From contig CAWZYM010000283.1 of assembly GCA_963966185.1 (NCBI GenBank), forward strand, positions 124,001-188,000: a stretch of 64,000 nucleotides of DNA, read 5' to 3'. The notes under the pieces were generated by a model. The model ran no database searches. It worked only from the letters and a program-made list of their open reading frames with translations, and was not told the origin of the DNA. The stretch comes from Rhabditoides inermis (lineage: Eukaryota; Nematoda; Chromadorea; Rhabditida; Rhabditidae). Shown here one piece after another: positions 22,701 to 34,663 of the stretch (the stretch's first letter is position 1; each line of letters starts with the position of its first letter). A program made the translations under genes and the position numbers.

Positions 22701-25700
22701 GATTTTCTGAGAAGTACTGATATAAAACATATAATCTGAGAACAGATACTTCTATGAAAACCGAGTCGATTGCGGTCTGGAGAAACAACAGTCCACTCTT
22801 CCAGAATCGATTTCGTTTGTCAGTCACTTTCCTAAGGTCAGAGATATAGCTATGGTGTATCATTTGCTGGATACCTTGACACCACCAGGTGTGGCTCATC
22901 CGTCGCCCAAGGTTCGACATCTTTCAAATTATACTCATCACCAGCAGAAAATGCGAGTGGAGGATGAACGTTGTGTATGAATTTATACGACAATTCCTTG
23001 GCAGACGAATCGATGTGCTCAAAATGAATGCCGCCGAAGAACCTGAATGATTTCACACAAGAATTGTGTCAAAAGCAGACGTTTCGTTTCTCATAGCCAT
23101 TTCCATGGCAGCTCTCGTCTCAAATTTTTCGATGATGAATGAAAATTGGTCGGGCCGTGAATTGAACCTATAAATGTGTGGTTTATCAGGCAAGTTGCGC
23201 AGTCGTCACCGTAGCTTTATCTCAGCCATGATAAATTCTGTGACGTTGTTGATGTTTCTGAATCACATATACGTTAAAAATACATATTTTAAAACTTACA
23301 CATAGCCCAGCTTCACAAAGACCGGCCCAATGCTGAGCGCGTTTTGACCCATTGTCTTTCTTGGAAAGTTTTCATTGTAACTAAAATATCATATCATGTA
23401 TGTTTAGATATATAATCGCACGATATAATATCCGTGACGTCTCCGTGAATGGGCAGATTTGCGTAAATTCGAGCAGGGCGAATGATCATTCCTCCAGAAG
23501 CACGGAACATCTGAAATATTAAAACTATGTCAAAAGTCATCAACGGAAAAAAGCTAATCAGGACCATTTTTATCGTATGTATGTACAGAAGAGGATGTCT
23601 TTGCCAATGTCGAAATGCGGAGTTAATGTGGTTCAAACATTAACCGTTTATTCGTATAGTTTGGGGAAGGTTTTTTAATAGCGCAAGTTCAGTGTTTAGC
23701 TTGGCGCCAGTTTGGTGTCACGGGTGTAGTCTTCGTTCGAATCGTCCCACCACCGCCAGGCCCGCGTTTTCGTACTTTGTTTTTTTTCATTGTTTTTAAT
23801 CCATCATTATCCATTGCCATTTCATTTTCCATTGCCATTCCATTCCATTGCCATTCCATTAACCATTCCATTTAATCCATTGCTGCGGGTCATTGTTCGG
23901 CAGACTAATGGTCAGAACTACATCTTCCAGCTAGACAATGGCAAAAGAACTCCTCTAAGCCCAATCAAGATCGGTTTATAGAAATGTCTAATTTTGCCAA
24001 TGCACCATCCTCTATTAGGACGTGTTCAACAAGGGCGAGTGAAGAGTTATAAAGTTGACGAGCCAGTCGCCGGACCACAACTTCATCGAGCACCTTTGGA
24101 AAAAGCGCGATCGGCGGACTCGCAAAGTTCGAGTCTAGAATGCGGACGAGAAGTTCGCGTTGCTCAGGCAGGAATGAAAGAGGTTCGACCTCGCGACCCT
24201 CCACAAGCTGATCGATTCGATGCCCGTCGCTGCCAAGCCGTGATTGAAAACAAAGGACACCCGACAAAGTACTGAGAGAGTTTCAGGTCAGTATATTATT
24301 TTATAGTACAGTTAGGCTTTGTTGAACTTTGTTGAACTTGAGTTTTGCAATTTTTTGATGTTGTTTCTTTATTGCCTATTTAGTAATGGTAATAAACTAT
24401 GTGATATGAAATCAAGGTGTTTTTTGATGCGCAATGAATGGTTCTACTAAAGAAAAGTAAAGAAAACTTTTTTGGAAGTGTGGTTTGGTCACAGGAATTT
24501 ATCAAACTTAAAAACGAGAAATTGATGCTTTTTTGAATACAGTAATCCGCTTACAGTAACCGGGAAAATAGAGGGGGATCAATATGGAGCATTATATTAG
24601 GTCTGAATGGAGATCAGAAAACAGTTTGCAAAAGATGAGAGCTCTATCTGTAGTTTGAATAGTTTAAGAGAACAAAAACCAAAAGGTGATACCTTTTTGG
24701 CCGCCACTGTATGTATTTGAAAACGTGTCCGTCTTTTATTATGTAAGCCGTTCCCCCCTTACGGCAGTTATTTCTCACTTAGAATATTTACCAGACACAA
24801 TTTGAGCGATCATCAGCTTGTTATCGGACCGCGCAAGATTATTCGACAGCGCGATTCACTCTTTTGGCGGTCTCTTTTGATAGAACGACATAAGAATTTA
24901 TTTGAGAGTTAATCAAGAAAGAGTTTTCCAGCTTTCAGTTCATAACAGTTAAAAACTCTGTTCTCGCGATTGCTTATGACATGAAACTTTCACGAGATGT
25001 CCGTAATACTTGTCCTTATCACTCACACACTCACTCACTCCTCGGCCGATTCTCCGTAGATCATCTGGAGCATTGTCGCCCCTTAGCCGGCGAGCATCGC
25101 GTGAACCAGTTCTGACCACTTGACGCGGTCTTGTGCCATGTCCATAACAGCGTCCACCACTGCCCGTTGCGAGTGTTCCAAGCTCTGCGGAACAAAGTGT
25201 CTCTCGAGGTAACCTTGGCGCGCACGGCAGGCGTGGGCCCGACATCCTCCTTCAGCTTCTAGTACCATGTGGCGCGTTTCCTTCCTGGGCCTCGTCTCCA
25301 CTCCGGCGGCGGTAGTGTGAGTACAGCTTGCTTCACAATCCGATGGTCTTCTCGTCGCAGCACGTGTCCCAAAAGACGAACTCTCGTTGCCGCCACTTGC
25401 CGCGAGGGGGTGGACAGCTTGGACTTTTTGCGCAGGAGACGGGAGTAGATGTTGTTTACATCCCGATACAACTGCGAGTTGTGGCGACGGTTTGGGTAGA
25501 AGTAGCCGGCGCAAAAATTTGCGTTCCGCCGTATCCAGCTTTTCCTCGAGCTTCTTATTGAGAGCCCAAGTACCGGATCCGTAGAGCATCGCAGGTCGGA
25601 TAGCGGTGAGGTAAATCCGCAGCTTGACGTGATTGGCGACGCTCGATCTCCACAAAACCTTTTCCAGCGAATTGAAGGCGGAGCAGGCTTGGGCGATTCG

Positions 25701-28700
25701 CGCCTCCACATCCTTAGTAAGGTCGGCGTCGCTGCTAATCCACGAACCGAGGTAGCAGAAGTTGGTGGTCTGCGCGATCTTCTCTCCATTGACAGTGAAC
25801 TCCTCCTTTACTCCTCGCGGGATGGTCATCGACTCGCACTTGTCCGGCCTGAGGGTCAGACCGTATAGTAGGCTCGCCCACCAGTTTCGCTCTCTCACGC
25901 AAGAGAGCCGAGCGCGACGAAATAGGTTAGACGACGAGAGACGGCAGAGAAATAGAGACAGGCGCGCGCCAGCCGGCCACTCCCGACAACCATGACACAA
26001 AATCTTTGGTTTTGAAAAGTTTATACCAAACTCATTCAATAATCACCAATGCACATGACTAGTCAATCATTGCATCAGTGTTAAGAAAAGTGATGCCATA
26101 AACCAAGAATATACATGATGTTAGACAGACATAAACTAGCGCAAACATTTTTATTTCGATTTAGCGATTACATTAGAACATGACTGTTTGATTGTTGTTA
26201 GGTGTACGTCCGAAATGTCAGTAGTCCTTGATGAACACGCGCTGCTGGGCTGTCATCCACGAGAACCTGCAACAAATACGTTTCAGGGCTATCGCTATCA
26301 TCATATTGCTGTTGAATCACCACTGTTATGAATACATTTACACAAAGTGAAACCGCAAAGTTAAAAAACCTTTTCTGTGCGAGAGTGCAAGATGGAGAGT
26401 GGAGAGAACGAGCAGGCGAGGCGGCGATGTTTGTCGGGTCACAGCCACGCGGTCTCCCCGTCTCGCGGGCTCGGTGCGACATCATCTGCAACCATGACGA
26501 ATACTACAATAAAACACAACTAGATGAAATATGATAATCGCAATCCTCACGTCCTTACCTCATCCAGAATCTGGCGCCACACACCCGCGATACTGCGCAG
26601 CTTCTTGCGCAACGAAAGCCGCTTGATCAGCGCGGTGCGCCAGCTCCATCATGATCCAACTGAAACACACTACTTCGCAATCACAACTGAAGGTTGAAAG
26701 TAAGCACAATGAAAACTATAATAAAACACGAAGGCGACAAAGATAGATCTAGAAATAAACAGACATACAACAACAACGCGACATACGAACGGAATTCACG
26801 CATGCTAAGCAATTGTGTATGTTTTAAAAGAAGCGTCAATAATCATTTCTTTTAAAAAACACAAAAATAGAACATGAATACGAAATATTAACAAACAAAA
26901 ACAAACAAAAACAACAGTGAACAGAAACAGCTGATTCGATTTGATGCGTCGCGTGTGGACACGCGACGCGTCATTACAACTGTTCACGAAATTGTTTTCA
27001 ACAGGAAATCCTGAGCTAAGTGCGAGCCTATTATACGAGGTGGCGAGGAGACTGAGACGGTCGACAGCTTTCTGCAGGTTAATAGGGTCTTCTCCAAGCA
27101 GAGCGATGTCATCCGCGTATTCGAGGTCGGTGACTTTCCGTCCTGTTGGGTGCAGCTCCACTCCTCCTCCACACTCCTCCACAAAACGTCGCATCACGTC
27201 GTCGATGACATAGTTAAACAGAGCGGGCCGCAGACGGATCCTTGGCGCACTCCAGTCCGGACGGCAAACTGATAATTCCGCAAGGAGTGCGGACAGCGGC
27301 AGTAGTACGGCTGTACAGGTCTCGTAGAAGGTCGACTAGCGGGGCTGATACTCCGTCGGCGCGCACCGCATCGAAGAGGCGGTCTCGATTGGGACTGTCG
27401 AATGCTGCCCGGAAGTCGACAAAGATTATGTAAGTCGGCTTCTTGAATCGGGCACGCAGCTCGACGAATTGTCTCAGAGAGAAGACGGCGTCAATGGTAA
27501 CCTTCCTGGGCGGAATCCGTGCTGCTCGTCTCGAGCGGTCTTTTCGCGGTGCTCCAAAATGCGAAGTAGCAGCAGACGCTCCACCAGCTTGTAGCACACG
27601 CGAATCAATAAGAAACCACGGTAGTTGGCTGGGTCGGTGAGGCTGCCCTTCTTCAGCAACAGGACGATGATAGCGTTTTTCTCATTCCTCTCCCAGATGT
27701 TGACGACCAGCCGATGCAGCTCACGGATCCCAGAAGCGGGCAAAGCCTTCATCATCTCCGGAGTGAGGTCGTCGTCTCCGGCAGCCTTTCCATGTTTCCG
27801 CTTTTTCATGCACACAAGCAGCTTCTCCATGGTTGGCAGCTCCGTCCTGCAGTTGTAGTCAGAACGGGCGGTATGTGGCAGGGCGGGAGCAGACGGGCAC
27901 GGCTTGTTGAGTAGGCATCACACCCCACTCTCCCAAGTCGACTACGAGCGGCTGTGTGACTGGGCCGTGGCTTTCAGCAGCCCCAACGATAAGCGGATCG
28001 AGGCCGGAATCGTGCTAGGATTCCGAGGAGTGCTCCGATGCGGAGAGATCGTCGCGCTGCGCGGCGGTGACGTCATCGATCATGGGTGGAGCTGTGGAGC
28101 TGGAGCTGAATAGTAAGGTACAATATAGGGTTGTCGATATCATCTCACTCTAGTCTTGCCCTTTCAGTCGAGCAAGACCGATCAGGAAGGCGCTGGAGCG
28201 GCAGTCTTCTTCTCGGCCGGGAGCAAGAAGAGGGACCTCGTAGAGGCAATGCGGTCGTCCCCACAGTCCTACCTCCTCAAGACTCCTGTCGGATCCATGT
28301 CGACGGACTTGTTCCGGAAGGAGTTCCGGCGGGCCACGATTTTACTGGGCATCAAGGACGTCATTCTCACTCGCGGAGGGCAGGAGGGGCGACGGAATTG
28401 GTCCGAAAAGGAGCTACCCTCAAAGGGCTGATGCGCAAGGGTAGATGGAAGTCGTCGTCTTCCATCCCGTGCTACGTGCGCGACCGCCTGGAGCTGGCTT
28501 AGGGACTAGGAGGGCAGGTCCGTTTTTTGCTCTTCCGCCACAGTGTGTTGTTTTTAGACTGGTGCCCCTCCCCTCGCCCCAGGAGGACCCCTTCACGGTA
28601 GATGCCCTTCCTTTTGTTGTTTTATCAGTTATACACGGTTATGTTATCCACGGTTAAGTTTGTTTCGTTTTGCTTAGTCATCCACTAACACTGACTCATT

Positions 28701-31567
28701 TACTTATTGTTCTCGCTTGTTTTTTTATCCCTGTTGTTCAGATAAATTAGTTCTTCTCGGGTTCCCTCGTTCAGACATCGGGCGGGGCGCGGAGGACTCG
28801 GACGCGGCGAAGAGACGCGCCGTGATCAGCTAAACCCAGTGACACTCGCAGAGAATAAACCTCGTTTCTTCTATTATCAGTGTTATTGCGAAGTGGTTCA
28901 TGAGATGACGTAGCTTGCGAAGTTTTAATTTCATTGTTAACTTGGTGCCTGAACCAACGCCACAAACGAAAAATGAAACGTAAGTATTCGTGAACACTCT
29001 TTTCTCAGTGGTTTTGTTCATTTCATTTATGAGGTCGACGTTGTTAGCATTGTGTTTTTTTTAAGAACGTTTAGTGGCTTATGAACTTGACTTCATAAAT
29101 CACAACCACGCTTGAGACTTGAGGGGAGACCTCTCCCCAACAATTGACACACACCGTTTTTGCTATGGGTCGAACAAGTGACTTCCAAATTTGAAAACAG
29201 CATCGCTAACTATTCATCCACAATGGCATATGTTTGTGAATGAAATTACGCGATGTTATTAACTTATTCGAAACATCATTTAATTTTCCAACGGCTAACT
29301 GAGTGGTTCATCTCGCTTCATTCACAGGCTATCGCGAGCAGCTCCCAAAATGTGTCAATGGGGTAGCGTTATATATAAAAAAATGAACTAATCAAATTCA
29401 CTTATCCAGCAGTTTCTCAAATACATGTCTTTTACATGATGTTCGGTTAAACTCTTTTCATAAATTCTCCACAAGCAACTTTGATTATATTTGGTCAGAA
29501 AAAGAGTAATCACGCGAGAGAACGCATCGAAAAACAATCGATTATTGAGATTATTAAAATGTTAGAACTGAAGTGAACTGGGCGAATCTAGTAGTTGATG
29601 ACTCGCGGCATGTACGTGTCCTACTCTCATTATTTCGAATGGTCCCTCACGCAACATTTTGCCTATTGCGAGGCATATCCGCCTATCGCCTGTCACACAG
29701 TTTTTTCTGAACCACGCGAGAAACAAAATGTCCTTTCACGCAAATCCTTTGAAATAACGTTAGGGGATCCAAGCTGATTTTTCAACTTGGTCAAAACCGA
29801 CCCACTTAGGCTCATTTGATTGTCTGATGTGTGTATGGTCTCATATTTCACATTTGTTTTTCCAAAATTCTCAACCGTATTCCTTCTATGGCGTATTCTT
29901 TGCGCGACGAAAATGGCCACTTTTTCGCCCTATCACGGCAACCTGGAAAGTTCAGCCGTACAGCCGTACAGCCGTACACCAGTACAGCCGCAAAAAGTAC
30001 AGCACATGACGTCACGAGTACACCACATGACGTCATGTGGTGTACTGGTGTACTTTTTCGAAAATAATCTAGAAAAATGCGAGCAACCCCAATATCGGCG
30101 CCCGTATTTTTGCAGCGGCGCCGCTATGATTGGTCAAACCGAACGGCTCCGCCTTGTTATCGATCTTCTACGTTTTTTTCGGCGCACTGTATTTTTAAAA
30201 ATTCTAAAATTATAAAGTTAAAAAGTTTAACTTCATAAAACTCATAGAAAACTCATAACTCATTCGTTGGTTGCGCACGCATCACAACGCAAAGCAGACA
30301 CTCTCCCATGTTGTTCAAGCCATCATTTTTGTCTGTTTCTAAGCCCTGTAGAACATGGTCTCATAGCGTAGTGGATAGTAAGCGAGTCCAGAGCTCAAGT
30401 GGTCGCAGGTTGAATTCCTCTGACGGCCACAAAGTTTTGTTAAATCACTGGAGTCAAACGCGACGTGAAACTCATGCATAGCGTGCGTCTGGATTCACCG
30501 TTCAGTGAACAAATGAATGACACTACGGCCGGGCCGTAGCGGGTCGAAGTCGAATTTCCTGGCGACCCGGAAATATGCGGATATTTATGCAGGGAAAGTT
30601 ATATTTCATATATATAATTCACTTGCAACACAAAACACATTGTGATGCGTGCGCAATCAACGAATGAGCGCGAGTATTCAAAAAGTATTAAAAATACGTT
30701 TTACTTTATGATTTTAGAGTTTTTAAAAATACAGTGCGCCCGGCGCCGCTGCAAAAATACGGGCGCCGATATTGGGGTTGCTCGCATTTTTCTAGATTAT
30801 TTTCGAAAAAGTACACCAGTACACCACATGACGTCATGTGGTGTACTCGTGACGTCATGTCCTGTACTTTTTGCGGCTGTACTGGTGTACGGCTGAACTT
30901 TCCAGGTTGCCCCCTATCACCCCTACCGGCTGCTTGATTATCGACTACTCGAATCGCGCGGGAAAGTGAGAGGGTGCGCAGAGAGCGCGCGCTCTCGAGA
31001 GAGGCAGACGGAAAACAGTCTTGAGAGTGGATGAGCGCATTCACCTTTTGTGATATTCTGATGCGCTATCAATTACTTTGATATGCTAAACCGGACAGCA
31101 GGGTGGACACAATCATAACGCATGTTTTGAACTAAAGATCATCTCTGTACAAGCTTTTAGCATATCACTAGAGCGATTACAAAAATATGTTGACCGAATT
31201 TGGCCAACAAGGTGTCATTCGAACCATCATGATCTGAAAATAGTTTCCTGAAAAGGGCGCATCACAGTTTTGAGTTTTGCGCGCGGTGCGCACGAATATC
31301 CAAATGTGCGCAGAACCAGCGCGCGCGGGCAGCTTGGACCCCCTAAATAACGTTTCTCACGTTTCCACCGATAACGGAGACGACAATGATCGCAATGAGC
31401 GGGATGAGGACTTCGAACAGCGGCCAGAAGCTGCGAATCATCAGGCGGGAGTCCTGACAAAGAAACGAGGATTGACGGGTGAATGTGAGAGACGGGGATG
31501 CATACCACACGCGTACCTTCTTGATCATCAGCCATAGCTGGCGCGCAATGCGCGCCCCACCGCGCAT
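13767..31567 (-). CDS. Full-length ABCA-type ABC transporter
   Basis: Stop TAA at 13767. Exons 1-2 (31517-31567, 31361-31453) encode [17 protein letters not shown] and the first helix ([20 protein letters not shown]), a classic ABCA start. After a 7.85-kb intron, exons from 23510 give the first extracellular domain (GGIHFEHI). The first helix bundle (22706-21752) includes [20 protein letters not shown]1 (21006-19538) has [18 protein letters not shown] and [12 protein letters not shown]. The second half starts near 19114, with helices to about 16000. NBD2 (15083-14150) has [20 protein letters not shown] and [13 protein letters not shown]. All ATP-binding residues look intact. ABCA proteins move lipids or take part in engulfment (the CED-7 type in worms), using ATP at a membrane. 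One intron (donor at 20177) appears to be GC..AG. Exons between 18740 and 15100 are approximate. Confidence 0.85.
15529..15966. mobile_element. TIR element (MITE-like) in an ABCA intron
   Basis: A terminal inverted repeat of about 25 bases, TTAAAGATACAGGGGCCTAT at one end and its near-complement (AGGCCACTGTATCTTTAA) at the other, 438 bases apart. No coding capacity. The CAGGGGCCTATT core resembles hAT-type ends, but an 8-base target duplication is not visible. Confidence 0.7.
17108..17703. mobile_element. TIR element of the same family as 61-597, in an ABCA intron
   Basis: The ends TTAAAGGAATATACCACTCT and, inverted, TTAAAGAAGTATACCACTCT match the TIR element in the phosphatase gene. It sits in the 1.43-kb intron between exons ending near 18495 and starting near 17062. 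The interior is AT-rich with no gene. Confidence 0.7.
17745..17822 (-). repeat. tRNA-like sequence (SINE-type relic)
   Basis: On the minus strand an A-box-like TGGCTCAGTGCATGTA is followed about 35 bases later by a B-box-like AGTTCAATTTTCGCC, with an ATCTG/CAGAT stem between. It does not fold into a clean cloverleaf, so I read it as a tRNA-derived repeat and not a working tRNA gene. It abuts the TIR element at 17108-17703. Confidence 0.45.
23900..24714 (+). mobile_element. Tc1/mariner-like transposon relic in ABCA intron 2
   Basis: Fragments of a DDE transposase in several frames: YIFQLDNG (second catalytic Asp, about 23920-23945), [14 protein letters not shown] (catalytic Glu region, about 24070-24115) and [12 protein letters not shown] (typical C-terminus, ending 24273). 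A terminal inverted-repeat-like end, GGCCGCCACTGTA, closes at 24714. The left end was not found. Frameshifts make it inactive. Confidence 0.75.
25020..27842 (-). mobile_element. RTE-like non-LTR retrotransposon, broken
   Basis: On the minus strand from 27842: [63 protein letters not shown], then the catalytic [12 protein letters not shown] (about 27095-27130). After a nested insertion come [29 protein letters not shown] and a [19 protein letters not shown] tail. It ends in a GAGT-type microsatellite near 25020-25045, as RTE tails do. There are several frame breaks and the GVRQG..LSP region is damaged. Clade assignment is by motif style only. Confidence 0.75.
25864..27035. mobile_element. 1.17-kb TIR element nested in the RTE element
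   Basis: Ends TATAGTAGGCTCGC (25864-25877) and GCGAGCCTATTATA (27022-27035) are inverted copies. They interrupt the reverse-transcriptase reading exactly between ATSY and [10 protein letters not shown], which is continuous in the relative at 46821. The interior has an exon-like stretch on the minus strand (about 26550-26660) encoding a basic helix with [20 protein letters not shown], then GTAAGG, and a further open frame at 26198-26491. I recognise no transposase, so it may be non-autonomous. Confidence 0.7.
27904..28502 (+). pseudogene. DIRS-type tyrosine recombinase fragment
   Basis: Pieces in shifting frames: [31 protein letters not shown] (first catalytic Arg), [12 protein letters not shown] (strand with Lys), LRRGGATELV-like [18 protein letters not shown] (HxxR region) and a final [17 protein letters not shown] with the nucleophile Tyr, ending at TAG. 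Frame changes near 28115 and 28370 inactivate it. It complements the minus-strand recombinase at 9455-10293, which lacks this end, but it is on the other strand and diverged. Confidence 0.75.
28503..29927. other. ABCA intron 2 sequence, no gene seen
   Basis: Probable remainder of the DIRS-type element (to about 28860, where AATAAA follows a GC-rich stretch), then AT-rich unique sequence. I see no exon of the transporter here. Confidence 0.45.
29937..30911. mobile_element. Foldback element with 9-bp target duplication (Mutator-like)
   Basis: About 330-base inverted arms starting GGCAACCTGGAAAGTTCAGC and ending in the complement, 975 bases in all. CCCTATCAC occurs directly on both sides (29928-29936 and 30912-30920), a 9-base target duplication as made by Mutator-type transposases. 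Each arm contains the palindrome CCACATGACGTCATGTGG. The spacer (about 30260-30630) holds a tRNA-like sequence. No transposase. Confidence 0.85.
30357..30432 (+). repeat. tRNA-like sequence inside the foldback element
   Basis: A-box-like TAGCGTAGTGGATAG and B-box-like GGTTGAATTCC are about 40 bases apart, with weakly paired ends (GGTC.TCA with TGACGGCC). The anticodon arm is poor, so a pol III promoter relic or tRNA-derived module is more likely than a tRNA gene. Confidence 0.5.
30921..31360. other. ABCA intron 2, near-exon part
   Basis: No exon or repeat recognised. The GTGAGAAAC donor of exon 2 lies at its right end. Confidence 0.5.
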
Positions 31568-32835
31568 CGTGTGACAAGAAAGGAGAAATGACGACCCACA
31601 GAAAGGACGATGCGCGAGAACAGTTGTCGTTTTGTTATGCAAATCAGCGATGCAAATGTTAACTCAGCCATTTCTCGGTACTGTTTCAAATCAGCATCAG
31701 CGAGGTATGAAACGAAATAGAATATTAGACAGGAATGAAATAACAAAAACATGTTTTGGTTTCCTTTTCAGAACTGTAGCAACAACTCAAGGCGTAATGT
31801 AATGTAATGTTATGAGATAGTTTGTCAGATTTGTTGGTTTAAGATCACTTGATATTCCAACTCCAAGATGCTTGGCACGATATCTCGCTAGCAGATAAAC
31901 AAGTGTTCATCAATCGTGTATTGGATTATTGGGGATGAGATTTGTCGGGATAAAATCCCGCGGCAGCGTGGAGGGAGATTTCCTATTCTACCTGGCTGTA
32001 TTGCATTTCATTGCCGCCGAGTCTGCCTGTGCGAGTCGTCGGACTCTTCTCTGTCGACTCGCCAATGCCGCCGCAGCAGTCGATCACTCGGTGAGAGGTT
32101 TCATCTGGATAGCTAGCCGAGAACCACCCGCCATCACTACCCGATCAACCATCGACCGCTCTGATCAGCCGTGTTCACTGCGACTCTTCCTCACACACCC
32201 TGCGCCCGCACAACTCGCTGCGGAGACTTGTTGAGCTGAACTCGGATCTCTACCGACACAGCAACAAGACGATTCTTCAACTCTCCTGGAGTGTTTACTG
32301 CTTCCGACCGCCGCACAGACACACAGCCGTGATCTGCCACACTTGATTTGTTGATGCTGATCCTCCGACTCACCCGGTGCCGAGCTACTATGAGAAGAGC
32401 CGATCAACCAAGAAAAGGGAGCGGAAGGACTACTATTACGGTAGAGGCTTGTTCGAAAAGAGGAACACCGAAGCTGAAGTCGTCTGCATCGACATCGGAG
32501 GAACAACTTCGCTGCAGATCAACTACATAAGGAAAGAAGGGTGGATTGATTTCACATTGCATTTGTTCATTCTCGTTAGATGCATTGTTGAGGTACGTTT
32601 CATCCTCATAATATCTGAGCCGGAGCTTCATCGTAAGAGGGTAGGACGCTGTGGTAGTACATCATGTGTAGGATTGTTATTGGTGTTAGCCACGCCCAGG
32701 CCCTCTGATCGCATAAAAGCCGGACAGAGAGACTTAAAGTGACCTGAAAGCGGCGGAATCAAATACTAATCTTTTGTGTAGATCAGTGTAATCAATCTCG
32801 GTGTCGCCCATGTCGGTGCGTGTGTGCACCACGTT

Positions 32836-33522
32836 CTAGTACACATCCCAGAACTGCTGGTAACCCTCGGGGGTTCCGTCGAAGAGAGGCACCTCGATCG
32901 GTTTCATATTAATTCGCATTTTATTTTCAGGCGCAACTAGCTGCGGGTTGCCGGTTGCGTGGTGGACGGACGCCTGCGAGACGGACATCTGCTGCTGGGT
33001 GAGTGCCATCTGCACGTTGATCTGCGCGTTGAGCAGCTCGCGCTGCTTCTCATGCAGCTCATTCTCGCGCTCTTCCTCTTTCATGGTCTTGCGCTCAATG
33101 TCGCATGCCTGCGCGAGTTCGATATAACGTCTTCCGCGGCATTGATGTGGTCCGCGAAACACTCAGAGTTGTCATAAGTGTTGAACGCGGTTGCATTGTC
33201 ATCGGCATACGCGTCATTCTCGATCTCGTTGCGCTTAACAACTACATAGCTTATCGAGCGCGGTGGTGAGGGCGGTGAGCATGACTGCGCGGCGGGTGTT
33301 GGTAGATTGCGTGTCTTCGTACACCGCCTCTGTCTGCGCGGTAGCATCAATCAGCTTGTTCTTGTACCTCGTTAGCACGCCTTTATCACTCGGCCTCATG
33401 CAATCAGGCATTTTTTGCAGGAGTGGCAAGTAGCGATCGGTGGCAAGTGGGTGCTGGGAGCGGTAACGCGGAGATCGTCCGAGTGAGATGGGTGGTGGTT
33501 GAATTATGTTTTCGAAAATCAA
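32836..33522 (-). pseudogene. gag: gag fragment with DUF1759-like motif (BEL/Pao-type)
   Basis: Minus-strand pieces in two or three frames: KGVLTRYKNKLIDATAQTEA, then a long charged helix (MKEEERENELHEKQRELLNA) and IEVPLFDGTPEGYQQFWDVY. The last motif matches the conserved start of the DUF1759 gag region, also visible in the BEL element at 41000. No zinc knuckle or pol part remains. Confidence 0.65.
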
Positions 33523-33961
33523 TCGATAATGTTAGTGCAGTGTTGAGTGGTCTAGCGGGAAGACGTAATATGGAACCGTATGGTAGCGGTAGAAACAGCA
33601 ATTAGTGGTAACCGTGTGGTGGCGGTTTTAGCAGGTTATAGCAATATGTATTATCAGGAATAATTCGGGCTGACCTGGGTTTTTCACCTAGGCCGATGCA
33701 CCATAAAGTTACCTGACAGCGGCGGAATCAAATACTAATCTTTTGTGTAGATCAGTGTAATCAATGTGATGTGACAGCAATAAAAGGCAACCAAATGGTA
33801 GCACGAATTATGTATTTACGTAGGCAACGAACAATACAAACAATAGTCTACAGTACAACAAATAAGAACACAAAAGACAGCGAGCGGAGTCGCGGTCAAT
33901 ATAGGGAAAACACTAGGGAAACCTGGGAAACCTGAACACTGGTGGGCACTGGAGAACTAAG

Positions 33962-34006
33962 AAACCTGACGACCTACTGGGAAAAACCAGTAGATCGTCA
34001 GGTTTC
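33962..34006. repeat. Imperfect hairpin
   Basis: Arms AAACCTGACGACCTACTGG and its near-complement face a 5-6 base loop, with one mismatch. It lies in the retroelement remnant; no function is evident. Confidence 0.75.
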
Positions 34007-34663
34007 TGGAATGACGTAGACTCCTCGGTGACCAAATCCTCTTCCAGGGGGCGGAGCTTCGCGTGGGCGGGGCCGAGATCTGCACGAGGCGCACGAGAGG
34101 GCGCAGACAGTGCACACGCGACGCGACGACAGAAGGGAAGACCGCGGCGTGTACCAGCAGTGCATTGTAGTGTGCTAGTTTCCCAGTTCGCTTTGCATTT
34201 GTTCGCGATAAATATAATTCTTATAAATGCATTATGATCCTGGTTGTCTTGGCGGTTATATGATAGATACGGTAGTGGTTGTAGCCAAGTCGTGACTGCA
34301 TCAATGTGCGGTCGCGACAAGACTGGGAGTGGAGCCGACTGCTTGGCATGATAACTCGCTTCTTCATCAATCGTGTATTGGATTATTGGGGATGATAAGT
34401 GTCAGGATAAAGGCCCCCGGCAGCGACTTCTAGTTATATGAAATGTAGTATCATCTGCATACATCAGTGAGTGTACCACATATACTCTAGACTCAATGCG
34501 TCCCTGGAGTGAGTTCGTCAGACATGCGTGGAAAATGTTATTACTGTATCAAACAGTAGCACTACTAAGCAACACTTTTATTGTGACGAACGGATGCATA
34601 TGATAATTCTGTAGATTATATAAATGAGACAAATACAGGTCAATGAAAAATGTGCACGATCAT

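Larger units (their letters stand above)
31870..34426 (-). mobile_element. LTR-type retroelement remnant with nested direct repeats
   Basis: A gag fragment (32836-33522) is enclosed by two pairs of direct repeats: about 60 bases at 32737-32800 and 33706-33770 (GCGGCGGAATCAAATACTAA), and about 85 bases at 31870-31967 and 34341-34426 (CAATCGTGTATTGGATTATT). All are in one orientation, but the order outer-inner-gag-inner-outer is not that of simple LTRs. It sits beside the end of block B, so it probably inserted after the duplication. Confidence 0.5.

Noticed and set aside
29820..30215. 131-codon open frame in the Mutator-like element
   Set aside because: Crosses the element boundary and the palindromic arms; no domain; mirrored by similar frames in the other arm.
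32377..32742. 121-codon plus-strand frame
   Set aside because: Open but without recognised domain, splice partners or conservation evidence, and inside a retroelement remnant; noted in findings, not called a gene.
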